DNA of 52,225 nt from Phycisphaerae bacterium (lineage in GTDB: Bacteria; Planctomycetota; Phycisphaerae; Phycisphaerales; SM1A02), in the NCBI GenBank assembly GCA_016795035.1, contig JAEUIT010000049.1:1-52225 (forward strand). Direction: 5' to 3'. Positions within the stretch are counted from its first letter, which is position 1. Each line of letters opens with the position of its first letter. Position numbers and translations under genes: made by a program. Of this stretch, positions 39,471-47,893 are shown piece after piece. Under the pieces are notes generated by a model. It worked only from the letters and a program-made list of their open reading frames with translations. It ran no database searches and was not told where the DNA came from.

Positions 39471-41137
39471 CGGGCGCTCGGCTCGGAGGGCTTCTTCGGT
39501 TCCGCCGTCGCGGGAGCCGCCGGTGCAACGTGGAGATCGAGGACGAGCGGCATGTGGTCGGACGGTTCGTCCACGGCGGACGCCGGGAGCCCGAACGCGG
39601 CGATCGTCGCGGGCTTCAGGTCGCGGGCGTCGAAGACGAACGAGCGGCGCACGTCGACACGGGCGCCCGAGACGAGCGCGTAGTCGAGGCGGCCGGGCAC
39701 GAACGGCGCGCCTTTCGAACGCCACGTGGCGCTCGAGACGCCGTCGAGCTGAAACGCGGAGACGACGTCGAGGTTGGAGCCGTCGCTGTCGAGCGTGCGG
39801 CCGATCTCCTCGAGCACCGCGGGGTCGCCCACGAGATTGAAGTCGCCGGCCACGACGACGCCCGCGTAGGGGGCCTTCGCGATGGAGTTCCAGATCGCCT
39901 CGCGGATCGTGGCGGCTTCCTCGCGGCGGGTCGCGTCCTCCGAGGAGCCGAGTCGTCCGCAGCACTTCAGGTGCAGCGACACGAGGAGAAGCGGGGGCGT
40001 CTCCGCGTTGCCGTCGAGGTCGAGCGTCGCGCCGTGGACGCGCACGCTCCGCTCGTTCGGCTCGCTCCCGCGCTTCACGCCGTCGAGGAAGGCGGCGTTC
40101 GCGAGCGAGCCGCGGGCCGCGATGCCCACGCGAAGGTCGCCGCCCGAGACGAGCGCGCTCCATGGCGCCGCGCCGGACGCGCCCACGTTCGCGTTCATCC
40201 ACGCGGCCAACGATTCGCCGGTGGCCTTCGCGCCGAGCTCCTGGAACAGCACGACGTCGGGGTTAAGCAGCGTGAGGATCGCGGCGAACCCCTCGCTCGC
40301 CTCGAACACGCGGCCGCGCTCCGCGTTCCAGCTCACGACCCGCAACGTGGAGTCGGGGGCGCGGGCGATCGCGGACTTCGCCGCGTCGACGTCGAGGCCG
40401 AGGTCCTCGGTCGGGATGGTCGCTTGCGCGAGGAGCGCGCGCACGATCTGGACATCCTCGCGCAGCTGGACGCCGCCGCCGTCGACCTCCTCGGCGCAAC
40501 TTACCCGTGCGGCGGTCGCCATCCCCATGATGCCGTTCGGCAGCCGAGGTATGCGGATCTCGAACCGGTTGCTCGCGTGGGTCGGCGCGAACTCGATGTG
40601 CGAGCGCTCATGCGGGATCGCGACGCCGAGCGTCCCGTCGGGGAGCACCTGGAGGAGCCCGGTGCCCTCGCCCTTCGACTTCTCCGCGTTGCCGGCACCG
40701 AGGTCCTCGCGCTTCACCGTCGGGGCGATGCCGGCGTTTCCCTTCGCCTGCGCGGCGGTCGGGCTGAAGACGAGCGCGAGGTCGGCGCCGAGGAGCGGCC
40801 CCTTCGTCGCGCCGGTCTGCGGCCGACCGTCGGAATCGATGGCGATGAGAAGCGGCCTCGGCAGCCCCTGCAGCGTGACCGGCTCGCGGAACTCAAGCAG
40901 CATCCAGACGTCGAACGGATCGGACGCGATCGTCACCCGCGTGACGTCGGGCGCGTCGAGCGCGTCGTTGGCCTTGTCGTACTGCGTGTTGGTGCGCTCG
41001 GTCCCGCGCCAGTCGTCGAAGAGGCCGTCGAGGCGACGCGTCACGGCCGGCGGCTGCGGGGGAACGATCGGAGCGGTCTGGGCGGCGGCTCCCTGTGCGG
41101 CTGAAACGACGAGCGCGATGGTGGTGAGGAGCGGCAT
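39467..41137 (-). CDS. Secreted protein with endonuclease/exonuclease/phosphatase domain
   Basis: 556 residues. The signal peptide is MPLLTTIALVVSAAQGAAA. Residues to about 280 are a beta-rich domain of unknown type (RRLDGLFDDWRGTE, FDVWMLLEFREPVT, LLIAIDSDGRPQTG), like carbohydrate-binding CBM9-type modules. The C-terminal half is an EEP fold: LRVVSWNAERGR, NPDVVLFQELGA, GVVVAGDFNL and PSDHMPLVLDL supply the metal and catalytic residues. It could be a nuclease or a phosphodiesterase/phosphatase outside the cytoplasm. It ends in an ATGA overlap with the MGMT gene. Confidence 0.85.
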   Translation of the reverse strand: MPLLTTIALVVSAAQGAAAQTAPIVPPQPPAVTRRLDGLFDDWRGTERTNTQYDKANDALDAPDVTRVTIASDPFDVWMLLEFREPVTLQGLPRPLLIAIDSDGRPQTGATKGPLLGADLALVFSPTAAQAKGNAGIAPTVKREDLGAGNAEKSKGEGTGLLQVLPDGTLGVAIPHERSHIEFAPTHASNRFEIRIPRLPNGIMGMATAARVSCAEEVDGGGVQLREDVQIVRALLAQATIPTEDLGLDVDAAKSAIARAPDSTLRVVSWNAERGRVFEASEGFAAILTLLNPDVVLFQELGAKATGESLAAWMNANVGASGAAPWSALVSGGDLRVGIAARGSLANAAFLDGVKRGSEPNERSVRVHGATLDLDGNAETPPLLLVSLHLKCCGRLGSSEDATRREEAATIREAIWNSIAKAPYAGVVVAGDFNLVGDPAVLEEIGRTLDSDGSNLDVVSAFQLDGVSSATWRSKGAPFVPGRLDYALVSGARVDVRRSFVFDARDLKPATIAAFGLPASAVDEPSDHMPLVLDLHVAPAAPATAEPKKPSEPSAR

Positions 41138-41210
41138 ATGGGCGAATGGGCTCTGGGCGTGAGATGCGGGCGATGTGGCGGGCCGCGGGATCCGTGCGGC
41201 GGCGCGTTCG

Positions 41211-41216
41211 TATGCT
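41211..41216 (+). promoter_or_regulatory. -10-like box of the zinc-ribbon membrane gene, predicted leaderless
   Basis: TATGCT ends 7 nt before an in-frame GTG at 41224. An in-frame ATG lies within the box itself (41212), so the GTG is the likelier start. Confidence 0.45.
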
Positions 41217-41223
41217 ACGACCG

Positions 41224-42216
41224 GTGTCCCCGACTCACGCTGACCCGTCCGAGTCCCGATCCTCCGGTGCCGCTGGGGTTCTCCGCGGCGACGACAGGAC
41301 TCGTCCGTCGGACGAGCGTGCGGACGACGGACGCTGCCCCGCCTGCGGCTACGACCTGCGAGGGGTGCTGTCGCGCGGCGAACGCACGCCGACCTGTCCG
41401 GAGTGCGGGCTCGAAGTGGGCGACGGCGCCGCGCTCGGCATCGGTCGCGCGGGGCCCGCGTGGTGGATCGAGTCGCTCGCACCGCGCGGCGTGGGAGTCG
41501 GGACGCTCGCCCGCACGGCCGTCCTGTCCGCCGGAATGGCCCACATTCCCTGGCGACTCTGGCGATCGCTCCGGCCCGGGCATGCGCGGCGACCGGGTCG
41601 CCTCGCGCTCATGGTCGTGGTCCCGTGGCTCGCGCTCGCGGCGCTTCTCTGGTGCCTCGCCGTCCACGAGGGCTATTGGCGCCAATCGCCGCTGATTCCG
41701 TTCGGGGCTCGCCTGCAGGCCGCGTTTCTCGGTGCATTCGGCATCGCGCCGAAATCCGACGATCCCCGCGTCATCCTCGGCGAAATGCCGCTTCTCGGTT
41801 TCGTGCAGCCGGGCGTCTGGACGTACGTGTTAGGCCAGGCGCATCGCGTCCTCCTCGTTTTCGTCGTGGCGATGGCCCTCGGTTCGACGGTCGCGATGGC
41901 GTTCCTAGTGTCGTCGCGGCGGCAGGCATCGGTGCAGTTCGGGCACATCGCGCGGATCGGAGCCGTGATGCTGGCCACCGCGCCGCTTGCGGCGATCGTC
42001 GCGCGAGCGACGTTCCTGCTCGCGCGGCATCCCGACGTGATCTGGCTGCAGACCGTGGCGTCGCTCGCGGTCCTCGTCGCCTGGCTCTTCGTCTGGTGGC
42101 ACTTCGCCGCGCGCGACTACGTCGGCATGGCCCGGCCCGCGGTGATCGCCGCGATCGCGAGCGCGTTCGGATTCCTTCTCGGCGTTGCAGCCACGACGCC
42201 ATGGGTGCTCGCATGA
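41224..42216 (+). CDS. Membrane protein with N-terminal zinc ribbon, first of a pair
   Basis: 330 residues. The GTG start was chosen because a TATGCT box lies 7 nt upstream and overlaps the alternative ATG. Near the N-terminus a four-cysteine ribbon, [11 protein letters not shown] then CPECGLEVG, is of the kind common in planctomycete membrane proteins. A cluster of hydrophobic helices follows: [80 protein letters not shown] and a last C-terminal one. No enzyme motif is seen. Its stop overlaps the next start as ATGA, and the next gene encodes a related protein. Confidence 0.8.
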   Translation: MSPTHADPSESRSSGAAGVLRGDDRTRPSDERADDGRCPACGYDLRGVLSRGERTPTCPECGLEVGDGAALGIGRAGPAWWIESLAPRGVGVGTLARTAVLSAGMAHIPWRLWRSLRPGHARRPGRLALMVVVPWLALAALLWCLAVHEGYWRQSPLIPFGARLQAAFLGAFGIAPKSDDPRVILGEMPLLGFVQPGVWTYVLGQAHRVLLVFVVAMALGSTVAMAFLVSSRRQASVQFGHIARIGAVMLATAPLAAIVARATFLLARHPDVIWLQTVASLAVLVAWLFVWWHFAARDYVGMARPAVIAAIASAFGFLLGVAATTPWVLA

Positions 42217-43109
42217 GCCGGCTCGAGTGTCCGCGTTGCAGCTACGACCAGGCGGGCACCGTCGCGACCTGGACCGACTCGTGTCCGCTCGCCACGCGAT
42301 GCACGGAGTGCGGCTTCGAGATCGACATCCCGCAGCTCCATCGCGACGCCTTCGAACGCCTGCCGTGGTGGGTCGAGCACACCCGCGGAGCGTGGCGCAC
42401 GATTGCCGCGGCGATCATCGCGCCAGTCATCGCGTGCCTTCCGTGGTGGCTCTATCGACGCCTCCGCATGTCGCACTCGCCGCGACTTCGGCGGCTCCTC
42501 ATTCCGTTCGTCGTCTATGTCGGAGGCTGGTACTTCCTGATCTCGATGATTGCGACGATCCGGGGGCTCGCCGCGCTGCCGCGCCTGTCGCGACTCCTCG
42601 ACGTGCCGCAGGCGTTCCTTGGCGGCTTCGTGCCGTTCGAGATCGAACTGTTGAATCCTTTCTACCTGCCCCAATACGCGGCTCGTGCGGCATGGTGGCG
42701 AGCGTTCGAGTCGTCGATCGAAGCGATCGCCTACACCGTGTGGATCGTGATGACGGTCCTGGCCGCAACGGTGGCGTTCGCCGTCCTGCCGATCGCCCGT
42801 CGTCGCGCGAAACTCCGATGGAAGCATGTCGCGCGCGGCGGCCTCGTCATCGCGTGGACATCGCCCGTCATGGCCGCGCTGACGTGGCCCTTCGCCTACG
42901 CGATCGGCGTTGCCATGGGGAACCTCGGCGGCGTCGAACTCACGTTGGCGCTCGCGTGCACGACCTGCGTGGCCCAGACGATCCTTTGGCATGCGGTGGT
43001 ACGCCGCCACTTTCGGATGGAACGGCCGCTTGCAGTCGCGTTGTCGGTCTCAACGCTCGGAATTCTCGGCGTCACGACCGCGATCATGGTCCTCGCCAGC
43101 CTCGGGTAG
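42213..43109 (+). CDS. Membrane protein with N-terminal zinc ribbon, second of a pair
   Basis: 298 residues and translationally coupled (ATGA) to the first. The ribbon here is [12 protein letters not shown]...[11 protein letters not shown] at the very N-terminus, so it is cytoplasmic if the first helix starts inside. It shares with its neighbour the order ribbon, amphipathic stretch ([15 protein letters not shown]), then a five- or six-helix membrane part, including [20 protein letters not shown] and [20 protein letters not shown]. The two are probably paralogues and may form a heterodimer. The function is unknown; a YIP1-like or transport role is possible. Confidence 0.8.
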   Translation: MSRLECPRCSYDQAGTVATWTDSCPLATRCTECGFEIDIPQLHRDAFERLPWWVEHTRGAWRTIAAAIIAPVIACLPWWLYRRLRMSHSPRLRRLLIPFVVYVGGWYFLISMIATIRGLAALPRLSRLLDVPQAFLGGFVPFEIELLNPFYLPQYAARAAWWRAFESSIEAIAYTVWIVMTVLAATVAFAVLPIARRRAKLRWKHVARGGLVIAWTSPVMAALTWPFAYAIGVAMGNLGGVELTLALACTTCVAQTILWHAVVRRHFRMERPLAVALSVSTLGILGVTTAIMVLASLG

Positions 43110-43126
43110 GCCGCAACTCGCAGCGG

Positions 43127-43132
43127 TACGAT
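43127..43132 (+). promoter_or_regulatory. -10-like box of glyA, predicted leaderless
   Basis: TACGAT ends 6 nt before the ATG, in the 29-nt gap after the zinc-ribbon gene. There is no Shine-Dalgarno sequence. Confidence 0.45.
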
Positions 43133-43138
43133 GCCGCG

Positions 43139-44470
43139 ATGACGTCCGTCACCGCGCCCCCGCCGACCGATCCGAAAGGCCATTCCGTGAGCGATTCGTT
43201 CCTCGATCCGATCTCGCGATCGATGCTTGATCTCGTCCGCCGCCAAGACCCCGAAGCGGCGGAGTTCATGACGCGCGAGGCGGAGCGCCAGGAGTTCACC
43301 CTCGAGCTCATCGCGAGCGAGAACCACGTCTCCGCGGCCGTCATGCACGCGGCCGGCTCGTGGCTCACGAACAAGTACGCCGAGGGCTATCCCGGCAAGC
43401 GTTACTACGGCGGCTGCGAGTGGCACGACAAGGTCGAGGACTTGGCGCGCGAGCGGGCGAAGAAGCTCTTCCATTGCCGCTTCGCCAACGTGCAGCCGCA
43501 CTGCGGCGCGAACGCGAACATCGCGGCGTTCATGGCGCTCTGCGAGCCGGGCGACACGATCCTGTCGTTGCCGATCAAGTCCGGCGGCCACCTCTCGCAC
43601 GGCCTCAAGCCGAACTTCTCCGGCACGTTCTATTCGATCGTCGACTACGACCTGGATCCGACGTCCGAACTCCTCGACTACGACCGCATCGACGCGCTCG
43701 CCGCGCAGCACAAGCCGAAGATGATCATCTGCGGCTACAGCGCCTATCCGCGCACGATCGACTTCGCGCGGTTCCGCGCGATCGCCGACCGCTGCGGCGC
43801 GTACCTCATGGCCGACATCGCGCACATCGCCGGGCTCGTCGCGGCCGGCGTGCATCCGTCGCCCTTCCCGCACGCGCACATCGTCACGACGACGACGCAC
43901 AAGACGCTGCGCGGCCCGCGCGGTGGCCTCGTCCTCTCGGACGACGAGGAGATCGCGAAGAAGGTCGACCGCCGCGTCTTCCCCGGAAGTCAGGGCGGAC
44001 CGCTCATGCACATCATCGCGGCGAAGGCGGTCGCATTCGGCGAAGCGCTCCAGCCAGAGTTCACCACGTACGCGAAGCAGGTCGTGGCCAACGCGAAGGC
44101 GCTCGCCGGCGCGCTCGTCGAGAAGGGCTATCGCCTCTGCTCCGGCGGCACCGACAACCATCTCATGCTCGTCGACCTTCGCGGCCGCGACGCGAACCTC
44201 ACCGGCGCCGACGCCGAGAAGTGGCTCGAAGGGGCGGGCATGGTCGTCAACAAGAACGGCATCCCGAACGATCCGCGGCCGCCGATGGTGACGAGCGGAC
44301 TTCGTCTCGGGACGCCGGCGCTCACGACGCGCGGATTACGCGAAGGTGAGATGCGGCAGGTCGCCGCGTGGATCGATCGCGTGCTCGTGGCCCGCGGCGA
44401 CGCGTCCACGAGCGCCGCCGTCCGCACCGAGATCCGCGAGCTATGCAAGCGATTCCCGCTTCCGCACTGA
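43139..44470 (+). CDS. glyA: Serine hydroxymethyltransferase
   Basis: 443 residues. It interconverts serine and glycine with tetrahydrofolate, in the cytoplasm. Family blocks are [58 protein letters not shown] and [20 protein letters not shown]. The PLP lysine is at about 255 in [15 protein letters not shown]. Near the end [20 protein letters not shown] is conserved. The N-terminus has about 16 extra residues; a GTG at 43187 is an alternative start, but the TACGAT box favours the ATG. It overlaps the next gene by 28 nt. Confidence 0.97.
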   Translation: MTSVTAPPPTDPKGHSVSDSFLDPISRSMLDLVRRQDPEAAEFMTREAERQEFTLELIASENHVSAAVMHAAGSWLTNKYAEGYPGKRYYGGCEWHDKVEDLARERAKKLFHCRFANVQPHCGANANIAAFMALCEPGDTILSLPIKSGGHLSHGLKPNFSGTFYSIVDYDLDPTSELLDYDRIDALAAQHKPKMIICGYSAYPRTIDFARFRAIADRCGAYLMADIAHIAGLVAAGVHPSPFPHAHIVTTTTHKTLRGPRGGLVLSDDEEIAKKVDRRVFPGSQGGPLMHIIAAKAVAFGEALQPEFTTYAKQVVANAKALAGALVEKGYRLCSGGTDNHLMLVDLRGRDANLTGADAEKWLEGAGMVVNKNGIPNDPRPPMVTSGLRLGTPALTTRGLREGEMRQVAAWIDRVLVARGDASTSAAVRTEIRELCKRFPLPH

Positions 44471-45405
44471 CGCCCGACGAGAAGCAGACTTCGACGACGA
44501 CGCTCGACGGCATGTCGGGCGTCCTCGTCTCTCCGTTGCCGCTCCAGGAGACGCTGGGCGGCCGCGTTCTTGCGCAGGTCGCGACGGTCGTCGGCGTCGC
44601 GATGCTCGTCCTCGCGAGCATGTGGGTGAGCGCCGCACTTTCCGGCGGATTGATGCGCACGGTGCGCAGCAGCGCGATCGGCGCCGGGATCGGGCTGGCG
44701 ATCTATGTCGTCGTGACACTCGTGCGCGCCTTCACGCGCAAGGGCCGCGCCGACGACTTCATCAAGGAGTGCGGCGCGCCGTGGGGCGTCGCCGTCGCCG
44801 AATGCGCCCGCGACGCGCCGACGTTCGGAACGCGAGCGGCGGCCGACGACGTCTGGCGTCGGCTTCTCGCGCGGCCGGATCGCCCGCGCGTCCTCGTCGA
44901 CGAGAAGCTCGCGCCGAAGATCGCCGAGATCCCCATCGTCGCCAACCTTCTCGAGCCCGAACCCATCGCGGAGTCGAAGCGCGGCATGCTGGCGCCGGCG
45001 TTCGTCTTCCTTTGGCTGACGGGCATGTCGTTCCTCGACCGGCGACCCGACATCTGGTGGCGGCTCATCGTGTTCCCGCTGTTGAGCATCTGGTTCTTCA
45101 CGCGCGTGCCCGCGATCCGCGATCGCATCCCGCTCCTCCGCGCGACGGGCCGCGACCTTGTTGCCGGTCCGGGATGGCTTCGGCGCAAGGACGATCGGCG
45201 CTGGAACGCGAGCGATTCCATCGCCATCGTCATGCGCTCGACGCACCGCGGTCGCCGCAGCGATCGGGCGATGGGCGTCGTCGTGCGGTTCGTCGGTCCG
45301 ATCGGCGTGCGCGACGTCACGTTCGCGAGCGTGTCGACCGCCGACTTCGAGTTGCTCTGGCAGCGCTGGATGCACCCGCATCCGCGCTACGACCTCTCGG
45401 CGTGA
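44443..45405 (+). CDS. Multi-pass membrane protein, function unknown
   Basis: 320 residues, beginning inside the last 28 nt of glyA, so it is probably translated from the same messenger. Helices are at about 43-65 ([20 protein letters not shown]), 70-92 ([20 protein letters not shown]), and a pair near 185-225 ([38 protein letters not shown]). Between them lies a soluble loop, and the last 80 residues form a soluble C-terminal domain ([20 protein letters not shown]). No family is recognised. It is followed by a gap with an exact copy of the dispersed motif. Confidence 0.7.
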   Translation: MQAIPASALTPDEKQTSTTTLDGMSGVLVSPLPLQETLGGRVLAQVATVVGVAMLVLASMWVSAALSGGLMRTVRSSAIGAGIGLAIYVVVTLVRAFTRKGRADDFIKECGAPWGVAVAECARDAPTFGTRAAADDVWRRLLARPDRPRVLVDEKLAPKIAEIPIVANLLEPEPIAESKRGMLAPAFVFLWLTGMSFLDRRPDIWWRLIVFPLLSIWFFTRVPAIRDRIPLLRATGRDLVAGPGWLRRKDDRRWNASDSIAIVMRSTHRGRRSDRAMGVVVRFVGPIGVRDVTFASVSTADFELLWQRWMHPHPRYDLSA

Positions 45406-45447
45406 CCGGCGCGCCCTGCAACGTGGAGACCGCGTTGCATGCAGTCG

Positions 45448-45957
45448 TCACGGAGTCGTGTGCGTCTGCTCGAGCGTTTCGAGCCCGAGCGCGTTCGCGA
45501 GGTTGAAGGCGAGAAGCGTGCGCTCGTCGTTGTCGCCGAGCGGAATGCGGGCACAGATCGCGCCGTTCGTCCGGTTGTACCAGAGCGTGTAGGCGCCCTC
45601 GTCGCGCGGATCGAAGGTCTTCACGCGCGGGGCGATCTCGTCGGTCGCGCCGTCGACGACCTCGACCGTGAAGCCGCGGTCGGTCGCGGGATGCGCGGGC
45701 ATCGCTTCGCCCGCGAACCACTTCGAGTTGATCGACATCGGCCAGCCCGCGCGGCTCGTGCGCACGAGCTCCGAATGGCGTTGGAAGTCGAGCGCGGAAC
45801 GGACCGCGCGGACGCGCTCGGAGAGCACGGTGTGCTGCACGTCGGAGGTCGCGAGCGTCATCGCCGGAGTGACGAGCCACGCGATGAATCCGAGCGCAAT
45901 GAGGCTGAGGAGGGTCTCCATCAACCGTAGACGTGGTTGCATCGCGTGCGAGCGCAT
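45448..45957 (-). CDS. Pseudopilin-like exported protein
   Basis: 169 residues. The start is well supported by GGGGAGG 4 nt before the ATG. The N-terminus has a basic stretch (MQPRLRLMETLLSLIAL) running into one hydrophobic helix. The Glu five residues into the hydrophobic part resembles the +5 Glu of type IV pilins and type II secretion pseudopilins. The usual Gly before the cleavage site is replaced by Arg, so processing is uncertain. The remainder (KWFAGEAMPAHPATDRGF, then FDPRDEGAYTLWYNRTNGAI) is a beta-rich C-terminal domain. The family is inferred from the N-terminal layout only. Confidence 0.6.
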   Translation of the reverse strand: MRSHAMQPRLRLMETLLSLIALGFIAWLVTPAMTLATSDVQHTVLSERVRAVRSALDFQRHSELVRTSRAGWPMSINSKWFAGEAMPAHPATDRGFTVEVVDGATDEIAPRVKTFDPRDEGAYTLWYNRTNGAICARIPLGDNDERTLLAFNLANALGLETLEQTHTTP

Positions 45958-46103
45958 CGATCCTCCCCAAGGACCCCGGAAACCAGCGAAGCCTCCGATA
46001 CGGGCGGCGGGCATCCAACGACAAGCGTGGGTTTTCGCCGCCGCGCCGCCGCGGCCCGCGCGAACGCGTTCCGGTCGTGCGGGCAGCGCCGCCTGTATGG
46101 CCG

Positions 46104-46109
46104 TATGCT
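46104..46109 (+). promoter_or_regulatory. -10-like box of a small unknown gene, predicted leaderless
   Basis: TATGCT ends 6 nt before the ATG at 46116, with no Shine-Dalgarno sequence between. Confidence 0.45.
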
Positions 46110-46115
46110 CGCGTC

Positions 46116-46622
46116 ATGTCCGGAACGTTCGACTGGAAGCCTGAACTCGCGGACGACCGCTTCGTGTTCGACCGCGAGTCGATCTCCCCCGATTTCGAGC
46201 CGGTGCCCGACACCGTGTTGCCGATCGTCGTCGGCGCGCATCCTCGCGCCGAGATCTGCGATCGGCCGCTCGCGGCGCGCGTCGCCAGAGTCATCCGCGA
46301 TTGGCAGGAGCGAGAACTCGACGCCGACGACCGCGTCCTCGTGCCGCTCGTCTGCACCGATCTCTGGTTCCTCAACGACCGCGAACTCATGCGGCAGCCG
46401 AGCATCTCGATCGGCGACCCCGGCATCAACGCGGCGACGGCGTACTACGCCGCGCGCTTGCCGAAGGCGTTCGTGATCGATGACGTCTGCGCGGTGCAGC
46501 TCGACGCCGAGTTCCTCGAGCCGAGCGTCGCGCTCTGGGGACCGGAGTGGCGCGGGACGGAAGCCGCGGTGGAAGCGTTCCTGCAGCGATACGCAGCCGC
46601 GTTCCTGCGGGCGGTTCATTGA
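46116..46622 (+). CDS. Small cytoplasmic protein, function unknown
   Basis: 168 residues, acidic, with no signal or membrane segment. It has alternating helix and strand character: VLPIVVGAHPRAEICDRPLA, VLVPLVCTDLWFLNDRELM, ISIGDPGINAATAYYAARL and LEPSVALWGPEWRGTEAAVE. The ICDRPLA and GDPGINAATAYYA stretches look like conserved active or binding sites, but I do not recognise the family. It is convergent with prfA, with an inverted repeat between. The start is the ATG following the TATGCT box. Confidence 0.7.
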   Translation: MSGTFDWKPELADDRFVFDRESISPDFEPVPDTVLPIVVGAHPRAEICDRPLAARVARVIRDWQERELDADDRVLVPLVCTDLWFLNDRELMRQPSISIGDPGINAATAYYAARLPKAFVIDDVCAVQLDAEFLEPSVALWGPEWRGTEAAVEAFLQRYAAAFLRAVH

Positions 46623-46624
46623 AG

Positions 46625-46733
46625 AGGATTCAGGATTGAGGAGTCAGGAGTCAGTGGGAAAGGCAGTTCCGGCCTGAACGTGCGTTGCATTTTCCACTGA
46701 CTCCTGACTCCTGACTCCTGAATCCTGTCTCCT
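46625..46733. repeat. Inverted repeat between convergent genes, same family as 14689-14822
   Basis: The left arm (about 46631-46661) and right arm (about 46691-46727) are built from GGAGTCA/TGACTCC words and match closely, with one extra 7-nt unit in the right arm. The arm ends GTGG(G)AAA and TTTCCAC are shared with the element at 14719-14822. It sits between the ends of a plus-strand gene and the minus-strand prfA, and could act as a two-way terminator. The loop carries CGTTGCAT, a partial copy of the dispersed motif. Confidence 0.8.
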
Positions 46734-46735
46734 TC

Positions 46736-47821
46736 CTATCCAATCCTCTCCAGCCTCTCCGCTACGTCCTTCGACTCGAGCGCCGCGACTAACTCGTCGA
46801 GCTCGCCGACCAGGAGCTTCTGCAGGTGGAACGACTGCTCGACGCGATGGTCGACGGCGACGTTCTCCTTCCAGCGGTACGTGCGGATCTTCTCGGCGCG
46901 GTCTCCGGAGCCGATCATCGAACGCCGCTCGGCCGATCGCTTCGCGGCGGCTTCCTGTTGCCGGCGCTCGTGCACCCGGGCGCGCATGAGTCGCCACGCC
47001 TTCTCGCGGTTCTGCGTCTGACTCCGCGTTTCCTGCATGCGCACCTCGATGCCGGTGGGCAAGTGGATGAGATGCACCGCGGTCGTCACCTTGTTGACGT
47101 TCTGTCCGCCCGGCCCCTGCGCGGTCGTGAAGATCTCCTTGATCTCCGCCGGATCGAGCGACGCGTCGACTTCTTCCGGCTCGGGCAGGACGGCCACCGT
47201 CGCGGTCGACGTGTGCACGCGCCCTTGCGTCTCGGTCGCCGGCACGCGCTTCACCTGATGCGTGCCGCCTTCGTAGCCGAGCGCCGACCACACGCCGTCG
47301 CCGACGACGTTCGCGATCGCATGCGTCACGCCGCCCGCGTCGCCCGACTTCAGCTCGAGCAGCTCCCACGTCCAACCGCGCCGCTCCGCGAACCGTCGAT
47401 ACATCTCGAAGAGTTCGCCTGCCCAAAGCGCCGCCTCGTCGCCGCCGACGCCCATGCGCACCTCAAGGTAGACGCTGTCGATCGCGCGATCGTCCGCGGT
47501 CACGAGGTCGCGGCGCACGCGCTCGGCGATCGACGCGATGTCGGCCTCGGCGCCGCGCAGCTCCTCCTCGGCCATGACGACGAGATCGCGGTCGCCGCCC
47601 GCGGCGATCAGGGCGCGCAGGTCGTCGCGCTCGCGTTCCTTCGCGCGGAGCGTCCGCCACGCCTGCGTGGGGCCTTCGATCGCCTTCCGCCGCTGCGCGA
47701 TCGCCCGCACGCGCCGATGGTCGGCTGCAACGGAGGGATCGTGCAGTTCCCGCTCGAGTTTCTCGTCTTCGGCGAGGTAGCCGTCGAGCACTCGGCGCAG
47801 GGTGTCGGGAAGGAGCGTCAT
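46736..47821 (-). CDS. prfA: Peptide chain release factor 1
   Basis: 361 residues. It releases the finished protein at UAA and UAG. The ester-hydrolysis motif is GGQ at 238-240 in AQGPGGQNVNKVTT. The stop-codon reading tripeptide is PAT at 194-196 in KRVPATETQGRVHTS; RF2 would have SPF here. VRMGVGGDEAALWAGELFEM is also conserved. The segment before GGQ (DPAEIKEIFTTAQGP) differs from the usual 'RIDTFRASGAGGQHVN', a mild oddity. The gene is divergent from the HD-GYP gene, 72 nt apart. Confidence 0.96.
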   Translation of the reverse strand: MTLLPDTLRRVLDGYLAEDEKLERELHDPSVAADHRRVRAIAQRRKAIEGPTQAWRTLRAKERERDDLRALIAAGGDRDLVVMAEEELRGAEADIASIAERVRRDLVTADDRAIDSVYLEVRMGVGGDEAALWAGELFEMYRRFAERRGWTWELLELKSGDAGGVTHAIANVVGDGVWSALGYEGGTHQVKRVPATETQGRVHTSTATVAVLPEPEEVDASLDPAEIKEIFTTAQGPGGQNVNKVTTAVHLIHLPTGIEVRMQETRSQTQNREKAWRLMRARVHERRQQEAAAKRSAERRSMIGSGDRAEKIRTYRWKENVAVDHRVEQSFHLQKLLVGELDELVAALESKDVAERLERIG

Positions 47822-47878
47822 GGCGAGGATCGGAGATTGTGACGAAGTTTCGCGCCGACTGCACGGCGCGCGACACGG

Positions 47879-47884
47879 TACGCT
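47879..47884 (+). promoter_or_regulatory. -10-like box of the HD-GYP gene
   Basis: TACGCT ends 9 nt before the ATG; no Shine-Dalgarno sequence. The leader would be only 2-3 nt or absent. Confidence 0.4.
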
Positions 47885-47893
47885 CGACGCCCG

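Larger units (their letters stand above)
1678..45428. repeat. Dispersed 13-mer CTGCAACGNNGAG, 22 exact copies
   Basis: Plus-strand copies start at 1678, 10634, 11245, 11579, 12515, 17841, 23195, 23364, 23533, 38443 and 45416. Minus-strand copies (reading CTCNNCGTTGCAG on the given strand) start at 1781, 2394, 4297, 6145, 6993, 9818, 16694, 30284, 30648, 32449 and 42178. At least two dozen more match with one mismatch, for example at 3216, 7434, 7557, 13313, 22008, 33370, 39523, 48605 and 49580. The extended consensus is GSCTGCAACGNNGAG. Most copies lie inside genes. Confidence 0.9.
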
